Under the pieces are notes generated by a model. The model did not search any database and was not told the DNA's origin. It saw nothing but the letters and a program-made list of their open reading frames with translations. Below are positions 21,915-30,521 of a stretch of DNA of 64,000 bases, one piece after another (position 1 is the stretch's first letter; each line of letters begins with the position of its first letter). This DNA comes from an uncultured Pseudomonadota bacterium (GTDB lineage Bacteria; Myxococcota_A; UBA796; SXON01): contig CAIQVJ010000048.1 in assembly GCA_903875225.1 (NCBI GenBank), forward strand, positions 80,662-144,661, given 5' to 3'. Made by a program: the position numbers and the translations under genes.

Positions 21915-22852
21915 GCAGGTCTGAGCTTGCGGAGGCGGCGGCCACTGGCCGTCGTCTCCTCCGGCCGCTTCCAGCCAGCATCCTCCTCGGGATGCTGGCT
22001 GGTTGCGTTGAGGCGCCCGTGTCCAAGGCCCCTGCAGCTCCGGATGCGTACGCCGTGGCGATGGTCAACGGCCACCCCGTCCACGCCGACGACGTCGCCG
22101 AGTACGTCCGTTCCTCCAGCCACGAGGAGAAGGACAGCCTCGAGCGTAGAAAGAACGCCCTGGAGGTGATCATCGACGAAGAGCTGGCCACCCAGAAGGC
22201 CGAGGCGCTGGGGCTGCAACCCACCGAGGTCGCCCAGACCAAGATCCGCGGCCTGCAGTCGCAGATCGAGGACATCCGGCGGCATGAGCTCTCCGCGGCG
22301 TACTTTCGCCAGCAGGTCAGGGCCCAGTCGGGCGGGGACGACATCGCCGCCTTCTACAAGGCGAACGAGGCGAACATCCGCACCGACGTGCACGTGTTCC
22401 AGATCCTGCGTCGGAGCGAGGCCGAGATCAACGAGGTCGAGGCCCAGCTCAAGAAGGGGGTCCCCTTCGAGGAGCTGGCGGCACAGCCCTTCGCGAAGCT
22501 GCCCCCCGCGGTGGGCAACCCCTGGGATCTCGGCTTCCTGAAGTGGAGCCAGGTCCCGGAGCCCTGGCAGGGGCTCGTGTACGACATGGCCCCGGGAGCC
22601 GTGAGCGGGGTGATCAAGGGTCCGAACGAGCGGTTCTGGATCATCCAGGTCGTGGCCAAACAGGAGAACCCGGGCGCCACGCTCGAGGCCATGAGGCCGG
22701 TGCTGGAGAAGCTCCTGGGCGCCCGACGTGAGGAGGCTGCGCGCACGGATGCCCAGAAGAAGCTCCGGAGCGAGGCCAAGGTGGAGTACCTGAACCCAGC
22801 GTTGCTCTCGCCCGCTGCTCCGGTCAAGAACCCCGACGCAGAAGAGGAGTAG
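21872..22852 (+). CDS. Parvulin-type peptidyl-prolyl isomerase lipoprotein
   Basis: A SurA/PrsA-like foldase. The N-terminal helical part (MVNGHPVHADDVAEYVR, then EVIIDEELATQKAEALGL) is typical of SurA-N/trigger-factor-like chaperones. It is followed by a parvulin domain with DVHVFQILRRSEAEINEVEA, KLPPAVGNPWDLGFLKW and GAVSGVIKGPNERFWIIQVV. A lipobox, ILLGMLAGC, shows it is a lipoprotein. The only in-frame ATG (21992) falls inside this lipobox, so the true start must be upstream. GTG 21872 overlaps the cytochrome gene by 43 bases; a CTG at 21896 with AGGAA upstream is an alternative. Its position suggests help in folding or exporting the decaheme protein. Confidence 0.8.
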   Translation: MERRRGRELRSLPLGRSELAEAAATGRRLLRPLPASILLGMLAGCVEAPVSKAPAAPDAYAVAMVNGHPVHADDVAEYVRSSSHEEKDSLERRKNALEVIIDEELATQKAEALGLQPTEVAQTKIRGLQSQIEDIRRHELSAAYFRQQVRAQSGGDDIAAFYKANEANIRTDVHVFQILRRSEAEINEVEAQLKKGVPFEELAAQPFAKLPPAVGNPWDLGFLKWSQVPEPWQGLVYDMAPGAVSGVIKGPNERFWIIQVVAKQENPGATLEAMRPVLEKLLGARREEAARTDAQKKLRSEAKVEYLNPALLSPAAPVKNPDAEEE

Positions 22853-22881
22853 GTTACTCCCCGGAATCTCCGGAGTGTGGC

Positions 22882-23490
22882 GTGCTTCTCCTGCTCGGTT
22901 GTGCTTCCCGAGACGTGATCGCGGTTCGTGTGGACGCACGCGTGGAGGAGTCCACCTCGGTGGACTCCGGCGACACGGGTGCTGCATGCGACGAGGACCT
23001 GGGGTGTTCCGGGTGCAACTGCAACCCCCCGAGGGTGTTCGACGACCACGTGGAGCTGCCGAGCTCCCGTTCGATGCGAGAAGACGCCAGGGTCGTCTTC
23101 TCGGTCCGCTACTCGGGCGAACATCCCACAGGACAAGCCCTGAGTGGCGAGGTCACCGGGGTCGTGCTCCAGCAGCCGATCGAGGTCGATGCATTCGGGA
23201 CATCGGCCACCCCGCTCTACACCATCGATGCAGACGCGAGCTTGATCCCAGCGTCTGACTCTCTCGTGCCGTACTCGCCCTCCCCGCTTGTGTCGGACGA
23301 TGGGAGCACGCTCACGTTCGACTACGTGAACTGTGGCCTTCACGTGCGTGAAGTTCACACCCTCGAGGCCCGCGACCCGCTCCCGGTGCAGTTCTACGCC
23401 GGGACCCCGTGCTGCGGATGGACAGAGGCGCCTGCATGGCTCGGAGGCATGGTCTGGGTCCTCGTGGCCGTCCGGAGGCGCGGACGCTGA
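22882..23490 (+). CDS. Lipoprotein with C-terminal membrane/Arg tail
   Basis: A 202-residue protein from GTG 22882 with CGGAG 6 bases upstream. The very short N-terminus MLLLLGC looks like a lipobox. Early Cys cluster: CDEDLGCSGCNC. The middle is beta-rich, with no recognised domain. The end, a CC pair then AWLGGMVWVLVAV and RRRGR, has the layout of bacterial C-terminal sorting tails (motif, hydrophobic helix, basic end) such as MYXO-CTERM, though the canonical motif is not exact. It ends three bases before the convergent cytochrome gene. Function is unknown. Confidence 0.6.
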   Translation: MLLLLGCASRDVIAVRVDARVEESTSVDSGDTGAACDEDLGCSGCNCNPPRVFDDHVELPSSRSMREDARVVFSVRYSGEHPTGQALSGEVTGVVLQQPIEVDAFGTSATPLYTIDADASLIPASDSLVPYSPSPLVSDDGSTLTFDYVNCGLHVREVHTLEARDPLPVQFYAGTPCCGWTEAPAWLGGMVWVLVAVRRRGR

Positions 23491-23493
23491 CGC

Positions 23494-24513
23494 TCAGGGC
23501 CAGGGCGAGGCGCCGATCACCCACGCGTGCCCCCACGACACCAGGGCGTAGAGCGCGAGCCCGCCGAGGATCCGCACGACGCCAATCTCCCGGAGGGAAA
23601 ACGTGTTCCGCCCCGCTGCGATCGCGGAGAACGGCACCACGGAGGTGGCTGCCGCGTAACGGGCCCAGGCCTCGGGGGAGCGCCGCGCCAGCCGCCGGTC
23701 GATGTGCAGGCTGCCCACGATCCCCAGGGCCAGCACCGAGCCGAAGAGCCCCACGGACGCCAGATCGCCGTTCGGGAAAAGGTGGGCGACCGCCCACAAC
23801 GAGGTCGAGATGTTCACGGGGTGGCGTGTGATCCGGTGGATCCCGCGTGCGGGGCTCCCGACCATCGCCGCCATGCCAGCCATCGTGGGCGAAGGCGTCG
23901 TGTAGCCCGCCACCTGCATGACCATCACCCACGGCATCACGAGCAGGGGCACCCAGCGCGTCCAGGTGGACGGCGCCCATAGCTCCACGTACGGGGCCTT
24001 CGTCCAGCCGTACACGAGCGCTCCGAGCGCCAGGCCGATGACGACCGAGTAGGCAGCCATGAACCCGTACTCACCGAGCCGGGCGATGGCACGGTCCCGC
24101 AGGTGCCGCCCGGACAGCAGGAGGTGCCCGCCCACGAACGCGACGCCCCCGAGCGCCACGACGCCAAACCAGCCGCGGGAACCCGGCGCCGCGGGCGAGA
24201 GCGCAGTGATGGCGCCGACCAGCCGGTCGACGCGCGCCCTATCGGCCGTGGGGGGCATGATCCCCGGCGCGAAGCCGACGACCACCTCGGCGTCAGGCTC
24301 CAGGAGCGCGCGACGCAGGTAGGCCTCGTCGGCCACCACGTCGAGGCCCTGCCCGGCGGCCGTCCGGACATGCTCCGTCCGGCCCGCGAGCGTCGAGAGG
24401 TCCGGGCCCACGCCGGCGGCACCACCCGGATGGCAAGCGAGGCAGCCATCGGCGCGCAGATCATCGAGCGGCGCCGCGAGCGCGACCGGGATCAGCAGCC
24501 CCAGGCCGATCAC
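23494..24513 (-). CDS. Cytochrome c - NnrU-like membrane fusion protein
   Basis: A 339-residue protein. A signal peptide (LGLLIPVALAAP) is followed by one class I cytochrome c domain: CLACH heme site at 24-28 and a likely Met ligand in GIMPP near 90. This domain resembles that of caa3 oxidase subunit II. From about 115 the chain becomes a membrane protein with about five helices. It contains HRITRHPVNISTSLWAVAHL, then FPNGDLASVGLFGS, the signature of the NnrU family, first linked to nitric-oxide/nitrite metabolism. The gene begins 10 bases after nuoN, so it is the last gene of the complex I operon. I do not know a described protein with this pairing. A role in electron transfer near complex I is inference. 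Confidence 0.85.
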   Translation of the reverse strand: MIGLGLLIPVALAAPLDDLRADGCLACHPGGAAGVGPDLSTLAGRTEHVRTAAGQGLDVVADEAYLRRALLEPDAEVVVGFAPGIMPPTADRARVDRLVGAITALSPAAPGSRGWFGVVALGGVAFVGGHLLLSGRHLRDRAIARLGEYGFMAAYSVVIGLALGALVYGWTKAPYVELWAPSTWTRWVPLLVMPWVMVMQVAGYTTPSPTMAGMAAMVGSPARGIHRITRHPVNISTSLWAVAHLFPNGDLASVGLFGSVLALGIVGSLHIDRRLARRSPEAWARYAAATSVVPFSAIAAGRNTFSLREIGVVRILGGLALYALVSWGHAWVIGASPWP

Positions 24514-24523
24514 CGGACCGGAA

Positions 24524-25936
24524 TCACGGCGCGGTCGGCGCGGCGGGGAGGTCCGTGCCGGCGGGCGCGATCACCCGGGCGGCAGCCAGCGCGGAGTCGA
24601 GCACCGGGCCGGGGTAGAGCCCCATCCCCACGACGCCTGCGACAGCCAGCGCGATCGCGAACGCCGTCGCGCGTGCGACCACAGGCCCATCGGGCCGCGG
24701 CGTAGGCTCCATGTAGATCGCCCGGGCCACCTTGAGGTAGTAGAAAAGCCCCAGCACCGCGAGCAGCGCGCCCAGAAGCACGATGCCGCCCATGCCCGCC
24801 CGCCAGGCGGCGTTGAACACGATGAGCTTGGCCCAGAAGCCGGCCACGAAGGGGATACCGCCAAGCGAGAGCAGGAACAGCAGCATCGAAAGCGAGAGCG
24901 CCGGGCTCCGACGCGCGAGCCCGTTCCAGGCCGGGATGTCACTCTCGCCCACCACCTCGACCACGAGGAAGGCACCCATGTTGGAGGCGACGTAGGTCGC
25001 GAGGTAGAAGAGCATGCCGCCGAGCGCGTCGACGGTGCCCAGCGAGAGGGCCACCAACAGGAGTCCCACGTGGGCCACGCCCGAGTAGCCGAGCAGGCGT
25101 CGGACGTTGGACTGCGGCAGCGCGAGCAGGTTGCCACCGATCATGGTGATCACCCCGACCAGCAGCAGCACGGGTGCCGTCCGCTCCGGCGCCATCGCCT
25201 GCACGAACAGGCGCGAGAGCGCCGCGAAGCCAGCGACCTTCGGCGCGACCGACAGGAACGCCACGAAGGGCGTAGGCGCCGCCTGGTAGGTGTCCGGGAC
25301 CCACATGTGGAACGGGATGGCGCCGACCTTGTAGGCCATGCCGGCGAGCACCAGCAGGGCGCCCAGCGCCAGCATGGGCGTGGATGCGCCATGCAGCGCG
25401 TCAAACCGGGTGGAGTTCGTCGCGCCGATGAGGAACGAGAGGCCGTACATCGTGACCGCCGCGCTCACTGCGCCCGTCAGGTACAGCTTCGTGGCGCCCT
25501 CGATGCCCTCGCGGGCGGTCTTGTGCATCGCCGCCAGCACGTAGAGCGGGATGCCCATGAGCTCGAAGCTCACGACGAGGAGCACCAGATCACGAGCGCC
25601 GGCGAGCAGGGTCATGCCGCACAGCGAGGCGAGCAGCAGTACGTAGTACTCGCCCTGTCGCCGCGGAAAGACGCGGTCGGCATGCTCGATGCTGCCCAGC
25701 GAGGCGATGATGCCCGCGGCGAGCAGCACGCGCTGCACGTAGCAGGTGAACGCATCGTCCACGTAGGCGCCACCGAAGCTCTCCCCGGTTCCGGGCAGGA
25801 ACCAGGTGGCCGCGAGGATGCCCGCGAGGCCAGCAGCCGCGAGCGCACCGACACCGCGAGCGCTCCCGCCACCGGGCACGAGATCTGCGACGAGCGCCAG
25901 GAATGCGAGGGTGGCGACGAGGATGGCGATGGTCAC
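24524..25936 (-). CDS. nuoN: NADH-quinone oxidoreductase subunit N
   Basis: A 470-residue antiporter-like proton-pumping subunit of complex I, with about 14 membrane helices. Family features are the Lys-bearing helix ATKLYLTGAVSAAVTMYGLS, AGMAYKVGAIPFHMWVPDTY, VAFLSVAPKVAGFAAL and RRLLGYSGVAHVGLLLVAL. Its ATG overlaps the nuoM stop by ATGA. It is the last canonical nuo gene; the cytochrome c-NnrU gene follows after 10 bases. Confidence 0.95.
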   Translation of the reverse strand: MTIAILVATLAFLALVADLVPGGGSARGVGALAAAGLAGILAATWFLPGTGESFGGAYVDDAFTCYVQRVLLAAGIIASLGSIEHADRVFPRRQGEYYVLLLASLCGMTLLAGARDLVLLVVSFELMGIPLYVLAAMHKTAREGIEGATKLYLTGAVSAAVTMYGLSFLIGATNSTRFDALHGASTPMLALGALLVLAGMAYKVGAIPFHMWVPDTYQAAPTPFVAFLSVAPKVAGFAALSRLFVQAMAPERTAPVLLLVGVITMIGGNLLALPQSNVRRLLGYSGVAHVGLLLVALSLGTVDALGGMLFYLATYVASNMGAFLVVEVVGESDIPAWNGLARRSPALSLSMLLFLLSLGGIPFVAGFWAKLIVFNAAWRAGMGGIVLLGALLAVLGLFYYLKVARAIYMEPTPRPDGPVVARATAFAIALAVAGVVGMGLYPGPVLDSALAAARVIAPAGTDLPAAPTAP

Positions 25937-27450
25937 TTGAGCACCATCGGGAGGTAGGTGTTCGTGGCGACGTCGATGTAGTCGAGCACGAGCCTCGGGC
26001 AGCTACCAAAGGCGATCAAGCAGGCTCCCAGCGTGATGAGCGCGACCCACTCGGGACCTTTCGCGTCCGAGAGATGATGGTAGCGCTCCGGTGGGCCTTC
26101 GCCCCAGAAGATCGCCCTCACCGCGCGGAGGACGTAGATGGCGGTCACCCAGGCGCCGACGATACCCGCGAGGGCCCAGACCCACTGGCCGGCCTCCCAC
26201 GCCCCGAGGAACACGAGAAACTCGGCCACGAATCCGGCGAGTCCAGGCATGCCGAGCGACGAGAGCCCCGCGATGGTGAAGAACACCGCCACCCCGGGCA
26301 TGACCGAAGCGAACCCGCCCATGCGGAAGATCTCGCGATCATGCGCCCGGTTGTAGATGAGGCCGACGAGGGCGAAGAACAGGCCGGTCATCAGCCCGTG
26401 GGCGACCATCTGGAAGATGGCGCCATTCCAACCGTTCACCGTGAGGGTCGCTGCACCGAGCATCACGACGCCCATGTGGCTGACTGAGCTGTAGGCGACG
26501 ACGTACTTCAGGTCCTTCTGCGACATCGCGCCGAGCGCGCCGTACACGATGTTGATGACCGCCACCCCACCCACGACCACGGCCCAGGCCTGTGCGCCCT
26601 CGGGGAGAAGCACCATGCCGATCCGCATGACGCCGAAGGCGCCGAGCTTCATGAGCACGCCGGCGTGGAGCATCGAGACCGCAGTGGGCGCAGCGGCGTG
26701 GCCGTCCGGCGACCAGGTATGGAACGGGAAGACGCCGGCGAGCGTGCCGAAGCCGAGCCACAGGGCCGGGAAGGCCCACATCTGCATCGACCGCGAGAAG
26801 TGCGCGTTGCCGAGCGCCAGCATGTCGAACGTGCCGGCCTCCTGCCGCATCGCCAGGATGCCCACCAGGATGAACGCAGACCCGATCAGGAGCATCAGCG
26901 TCAGCTTCATGGCCGCGTATTCACGGCCGCCGACGTCCATCTTCCGATAAAGGAACGCGAAGGGCCCGGAGGCCTCCACCTTCTTGGTGCTGCCCCAGAT
27001 GCCGATGAGCAGGTACATCGGCAGTACGGCGATCTCGTAGAACAAGAACAGCACGAACAGATCGAGGCTCACGAACACGCCGAACACGCCTGCGACGAGC
27101 GTGAGCAGCAGGATGTAGAAGTCCTTGTCCCGGTCCTCCAGCGTCCACGTGGCGAACACGCCGGCAAACAGCGTGATCCCGGTCAGCAGCAGCAAGGCAA
27201 CGCCCCAGCCGTCCACGGCCACGTCGTAGCGGATGCCGAGCGCGCCGATGAGCACGTGGGTCTCACGCAGCTGGTAGCCGCCCTCGGCGATGTTGTACGC
27301 GTACGCGACCGCAAGGGAACCCGCGAGCGAGACCAGCGAGGCGGCGAGGGACACGATGCGCGTGACCGCACGGGAGGCCGCGGGCACGAAGAGGAGCACG
27401 GTCGCCGCGACGAGCGGCGAGAGCACGATGATCGAGAGCCATGGGATCAT
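25933..27450 (-). CDS. nuoM: NADH-quinone oxidoreductase subunit M
   Basis: A 505-residue antiporter-like pump subunit. Motifs include EIAVLPMYLLIGIWG, GTLAGVFPFHTWSPDGHAAA, TAVSMLHAGVLMKLGAFGVM, KDLKYVVAYSSVSHMGVVML and GMPGLAGFVAEFLVFLGAW, all characteristic of NuoM. ATG 27450 overlaps the nuoL stop by ATGA. A GTG five codons upstream (27465) is also open but less likely. Confidence 0.95.
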   Translation of the reverse strand: MIPWLSIIVLSPLVAATVLLFVPAASRAVTRIVSLAASLVSLAGSLAVAYAYNIAEGGYQLRETHVLIGALGIRYDVAVDGWGVALLLLTGITLFAGVFATWTLEDRDKDFYILLLTLVAGVFGVFVSLDLFVLFLFYEIAVLPMYLLIGIWGSTKKVEASGPFAFLYRKMDVGGREYAAMKLTLMLLIGSAFILVGILAMRQEAGTFDMLALGNAHFSRSMQMWAFPALWLGFGTLAGVFPFHTWSPDGHAAAPTAVSMLHAGVLMKLGAFGVMRIGMVLLPEGAQAWAVVVGGVAVINIVYGALGAMSQKDLKYVVAYSSVSHMGVVMLGAATLTVNGWNGAIFQMVAHGLMTGLFFALVGLIYNRAHDREIFRMGGFASVMPGVAVFFTIAGLSSLGMPGLAGFVAEFLVFLGAWEAGQWVWALAGIVGAWVTAIYVLRAVRAIFWGEGPPERYHHLSDAKGPEWVALITLGACLIAFGSCPRLVLDYIDVATNTYLPMVLK

Positions 27451-29225
27451 TGCATCGCCCCCCACGCGGCGAGGAGCACGACGCCGACCACGGCGGCGTA
27501 GACGTAGTCACGCACCTTTCCAGTCTGTAGCAACCGAAGCCTTTCCCCCCCCTCGAGTGCGACCCAGCCGGAGAGGTTGATGAGACCGTCCACCACGTAC
27601 CGGTCGAACCAGCCGGCCGCGCGCGCGAACGGGAGCAACCCCTGGCGCCATGCGGCCGCCCAGAGCCTGTCCACCGGCGCGGAGGCGAGGAACGTGGCGG
27701 CCGCGGGCCAGGCGAGCCAGGTGAGCTGGCCGATGCCGTAGCGGGCGACGCCAAGGCCGACACCGCCCAGCGCGAAGATCGTCGCGATCCCGCCCACCGG
27801 GGTCACGCTGAAGTGGTACTCGAGCCCGAGGCGCTCCGCAAACGGACCGGCAAACCAGCCTGCCGCGACCGCAGGTACGGAGAGGAAGAGCATCGGCGCC
27901 AGCATCACGAACGGCGACTCATGGGCGTGATGCACCCGCTCCTTCTGCTCCCCGGAGAACACGAGGCACATCACCCGCGTCATGTAGAACGCTGTGAGCC
28001 CGGCACCGGCGAGGCAGAGGACGAGCGGGCCGTAGCGCCCCGCCTCGAACAACTCCTCCAGCAACAGGTCCTTGCTGAAGAAGCCCGCAAACCCCGGAAT
28101 CCCGGCGAGCGCCAGGGTACCCGCGCCGAACAGCCCGGCGGTCCACGGAGCCTTGCGCCACAGCCCGCCCATCTCGCGGATGTCGTTGGTGCCCGTGGCG
28201 TGGATGACCGAGCCGGCCGCGAGGAACAGGAGCGCCTTGAAGAAGGCATGCGTCGTGAGATGCAGGTAGCCGCCCAGCATCTCGCCGGAGCCGAGCCCGG
28301 CGATCATGTAGCCCAGCTGCGAACACGTGGAATAGGCCAGCACCTTCTTGATGTCCGTCTGCACGAGCGCGATGCACGCAGCGGTGAACGCCGTCACACC
28401 GCCGACCCAGCTCATCACCACCAGCACGTCCGGCGCCGCGTGGAAGATCGGCCAGGCACGGACGACGAGGTACACGCCGGCCGCCACCATCGTCGCGGCA
28501 TGGAGCAACGCGGACACCGGTGTGGGGCCCTCCATCGCATCCGGCAGCCACACGTGGAGCGGCATCTGCGCGCTCTTGCCCATCACGCCGACGAACAGGA
28601 GCGCCGCGACCGCCGTGGCGACCTGCGGGGCGAGCACGTGGTCCCAGGCGAAACCGCCCGTCGCGCCGTAGAGCACGACGATGCCGGTCATGAGCCCGAT
28701 GTCCGCAAAGCGGGTGACCCAGACCGCCTTCACGGCCGCCTTGCCCGCGGAGGGCTTCCTCCACCAGTACCCGATCAAGAGGTAGGAGCAGAGGCCGACC
28801 AGCTCCCAGCAGCCCACCAGCTGCAGCAGGTTGGGTGCGACCACCAGCCCGACCATCGCGAAGATGAACAGGGACTGCCAGGCGAAATACCGGCCGAGAT
28901 CCTTCGGAGGCTCGTGCGAGAGGTAGCCGAGCGAGTAGATCTGGACGCACGCCGCGACGGCGGTGACCACGATGAGCATCGACGCCGACGTGGGGTCGAG
29001 CCGCCAGCCGACGCTGGCGATCACGTGCCCGCTGCGGACCAGCCAGGGGTACTCATAGAGTTCGCTCCTGCCGCTCGCGAACAGGGCGACCGCGATGCCG
29101 AAGCACGCGACGGCAACCGCAGCGGAGAGCATCCCGGCGAACCGGCCTGTGTGGCGGAGAGGCCAACAGACCGCCAGCAAGGCGAACATCGCGATGGGCA
29201 GCGCGAGGAGGAGGGCGGCGCTCAT
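27447..29225 (-). CDS. nuoL: NADH-quinone oxidoreductase subunit L
   Basis: A 592-residue proton-pump subunit. It shows SLGYLSHEPPKDLGRYFAWQ, LLQLVGCWELVGLCSYLLIG, KSAQMPLHVWLPDAMEGPTP, VSALLHAATMVAAGVYLVVR, KKVLAYSTCSQLGYMIAG and LTTHAFFKALLFLAAGSVIH, the classical NuoL blocks. The C-terminal part (about 480-592) holds the amphipathic lateral-helix region, somewhat shorter than in E. coli. ATG 29225 overlaps nuoK by ATGA; the frame is open upstream only as a shadow of nuoK. Confidence 0.95.
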   Translation of the reverse strand: MSAALLLALPIAMFALLAVCWPLRHTGRFAGMLSAAVAVACFGIAVALFASGRSELYEYPWLVRSGHVIASVGWRLDPTSASMLIVVTAVAACVQIYSLGYLSHEPPKDLGRYFAWQSLFIFAMVGLVVAPNLLQLVGCWELVGLCSYLLIGYWWRKPSAGKAAVKAVWVTRFADIGLMTGIVVLYGATGGFAWDHVLAPQVATAVAALLFVGVMGKSAQMPLHVWLPDAMEGPTPVSALLHAATMVAAGVYLVVRAWPIFHAAPDVLVVMSWVGGVTAFTAACIALVQTDIKKVLAYSTCSQLGYMIAGLGSGEMLGGYLHLTTHAFFKALLFLAAGSVIHATGTNDIREMGGLWRKAPWTAGLFGAGTLALAGIPGFAGFFSKDLLLEELFEAGRYGPLVLCLAGAGLTAFYMTRVMCLVFSGEQKERVHHAHESPFVMLAPMLFLSVPAVAAGWFAGPFAERLGLEYHFSVTPVGGIATIFALGGVGLGVARYGIGQLTWLAWPAAATFLASAPVDRLWAAAWRQGLLPFARAAGWFDRYVVDGLINLSGWVALEGGERLRLLQTGKVRDYVYAAVVGVVLLAAWGAMQ

Positions 29226-29521
29226 CCTTTCAACGCCGAGGGCACGTCCGCATCGGTCGACCCGTGCGTGCGCGCGATGAGGATGACCAGCGCGAGCCCC
29301 ACGACCACCTCGGCCACGGTGAGCGCGATCGCAAACAGCGCCATTGCTTGACCCCACGGATGGTTTCCGAACCGGGAGAACGCCACCAGGTTGATGTTGG
29401 CAGCGTTCGCCATCAGCTCCACAGAGAGCACAACGCTCACGAGGCTACGCCGGGTGAGCACACCGAAAAGCCCGATGCAGAACATCAGGGCAGCCACGAT
29501 GAGCACGGCATGGAGTGTCAT
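29222..29521 (-). CDS. nuoK: NADH-quinone oxidoreductase subunit K
   Basis: A 99-residue, three-helix membrane subunit. The conserved Glu-bearing helices are visible: SVELMANAANINLVAFSRF and ALTVAEVVVGLALVILIAR, which line the proton path. Length is exactly the family norm. It overlaps nuoJ and nuoL by 4 bases each. Confidence 0.95.
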   Translation of the reverse strand: MTLHAVLIVAALMFCIGLFGVLTRRSLVSVVLSVELMANAANINLVAFSRFGNHPWGQAMALFAIALTVAEVVVGLALVILIARTHGSTDADVPSALKG

Positions 29522-29982
29522 GCGTCCTTCTTCCGGGCGAGCACGATCGCCCCGATCATCGCCACCAGCAGGAGCGCCGAAAGCACTTCGAAGGGCAGCG
29601 CGAGTTGGTTCAGGATCACGGCGCCGAGGACCTGCGTCTCGATGTGCGCGCCAGTCGTGGCGTCCGGAGAGCGCAGGACCACGGAGACCACACCCGCAAA
29701 GACGGCGGCTACGGCCAGGGCCGCCCGAAGCTGGCCGTTGGGGGCGGCCTCGGCATCCGGCCGCGCGAGCATCACGGCAAAGAGCATCAGCGTGACGATG
29801 CCGCCCGTGTAGAGCAGCACCTGGATCGCCGCCATGAACCCGGCGTCCATCGTGACGTAGATCCCCGCGGTGGCCACGAGGGCGAGCCCCAGCCAGAGGA
29901 CCGCGTGGACCAGGTCACGGGTACGCACCGCCATGACTCCTGAGCCGAGCAGGACGAGTGAAGCCACCGCAAACGGGATCAT
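29518..29982 (-). CDS. nuoJ: NADH-quinone oxidoreductase subunit J
   Basis: A 154-residue membrane subunit with about five helices. The family block IQVLLYTGGIVTLMLFAVML is clear. ATG 29982 overlaps the nuoI stop by ATGA. The gene is near the short end of the NuoJ range but contains all core helices. Confidence 0.93.
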   Translation of the reverse strand: MIPFAVASLVLLGSGVMAVRTRDLVHAVLWLGLALVATAGIYVTMDAGFMAAIQVLLYTGGIVTLMLFAVMLARPDAEAAPNGQLRAALAVAAVFAGVVSVVLRSPDATTGAHIETQVLGAVILNQLALPFEVLSALLLVAMIGAIVLARKKDA

Positions 29983-30521
29983 GTCGTCGTCTCCGGCGCC
30001 TTGGGCGTCTCCGCAGGCTTGGCGGCCTCGGCGGGCTTCGGCGGCTTTGGCGGCTCCTGCATCGCGATGAGCCCGGAGCCGGTCGACCACGCGGCGGTCC
30101 CCGGCTTCTCGTTCGCGTAGAGCCGCTCCATGGTGAGCAGCAGGTCCTCGCGCGAGAAGCCCACCTCGGCGGGTACCTGCAACATCACGATGGCGTCGGT
30201 CGGGCACACCTGCACGCAGAGCTCACAGCTGATGCAGGCGCCCGCGTCGAGCGTGAAGTCGGCACACCAGCCGCGAGACTTGCCCGTCTTCTCGGACACC
30301 GCACGCCCGCCGGGCACCACGGTGATGATGAACGAGGGGCAGATCTTCTCACACATCTTGCAGCCGATGCAGGCCTGGTCGCCGTGCTCGTCGTGCAGGA
30401 GCGCAAAGCTGGTGCGAAAGCGCGCGGCGCGCGGGCGCGTGCCCTTCCACGGCAACGGCGTCGTGGTTTTCGGGCGGAACAGGTTCCGACCGGAGATCCG
30501 CAATGTGTCGAGCAGTTTCAT
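29979..30521 (-). CDS. nuoI: NADH-quinone oxidoreductase subunit I (two [4Fe-4S])
   Basis: A 180-residue ferredoxin-like peripheral subunit. Two clusters are bound by C51-C54-C57 with C106, and C96-C99-C102 with C61, in CIGCKMCEKICP and CISCELCVQVCP. After the conserved core (to about 150) there is an unusual Pro/Ala/Lys-rich tail (PPKPPKPAEAAKPAETPKAP). In complex I this subunit links the peripheral arm to NuoB. With no nuoEFG nearby it could be close to the point where ferredoxin docks; this is inference from ferredoxin-dependent relatives. Confidence 0.95.
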   Translation of the reverse strand: MKLLDTLRISGRNLFRPKTTTPLPWKGTRPRAARFRTSFALLHDEHGDQACIGCKMCEKICPSFIITVVPGGRAVSEKTGKSRGWCADFTLDAGACISCELCVQVCPTDAIVMLQVPAEVGFSREDLLLTMERLYANEKPGTAAWSTGSGLIAMQEPPKPPKPAEAAKPAETPKAPETTT

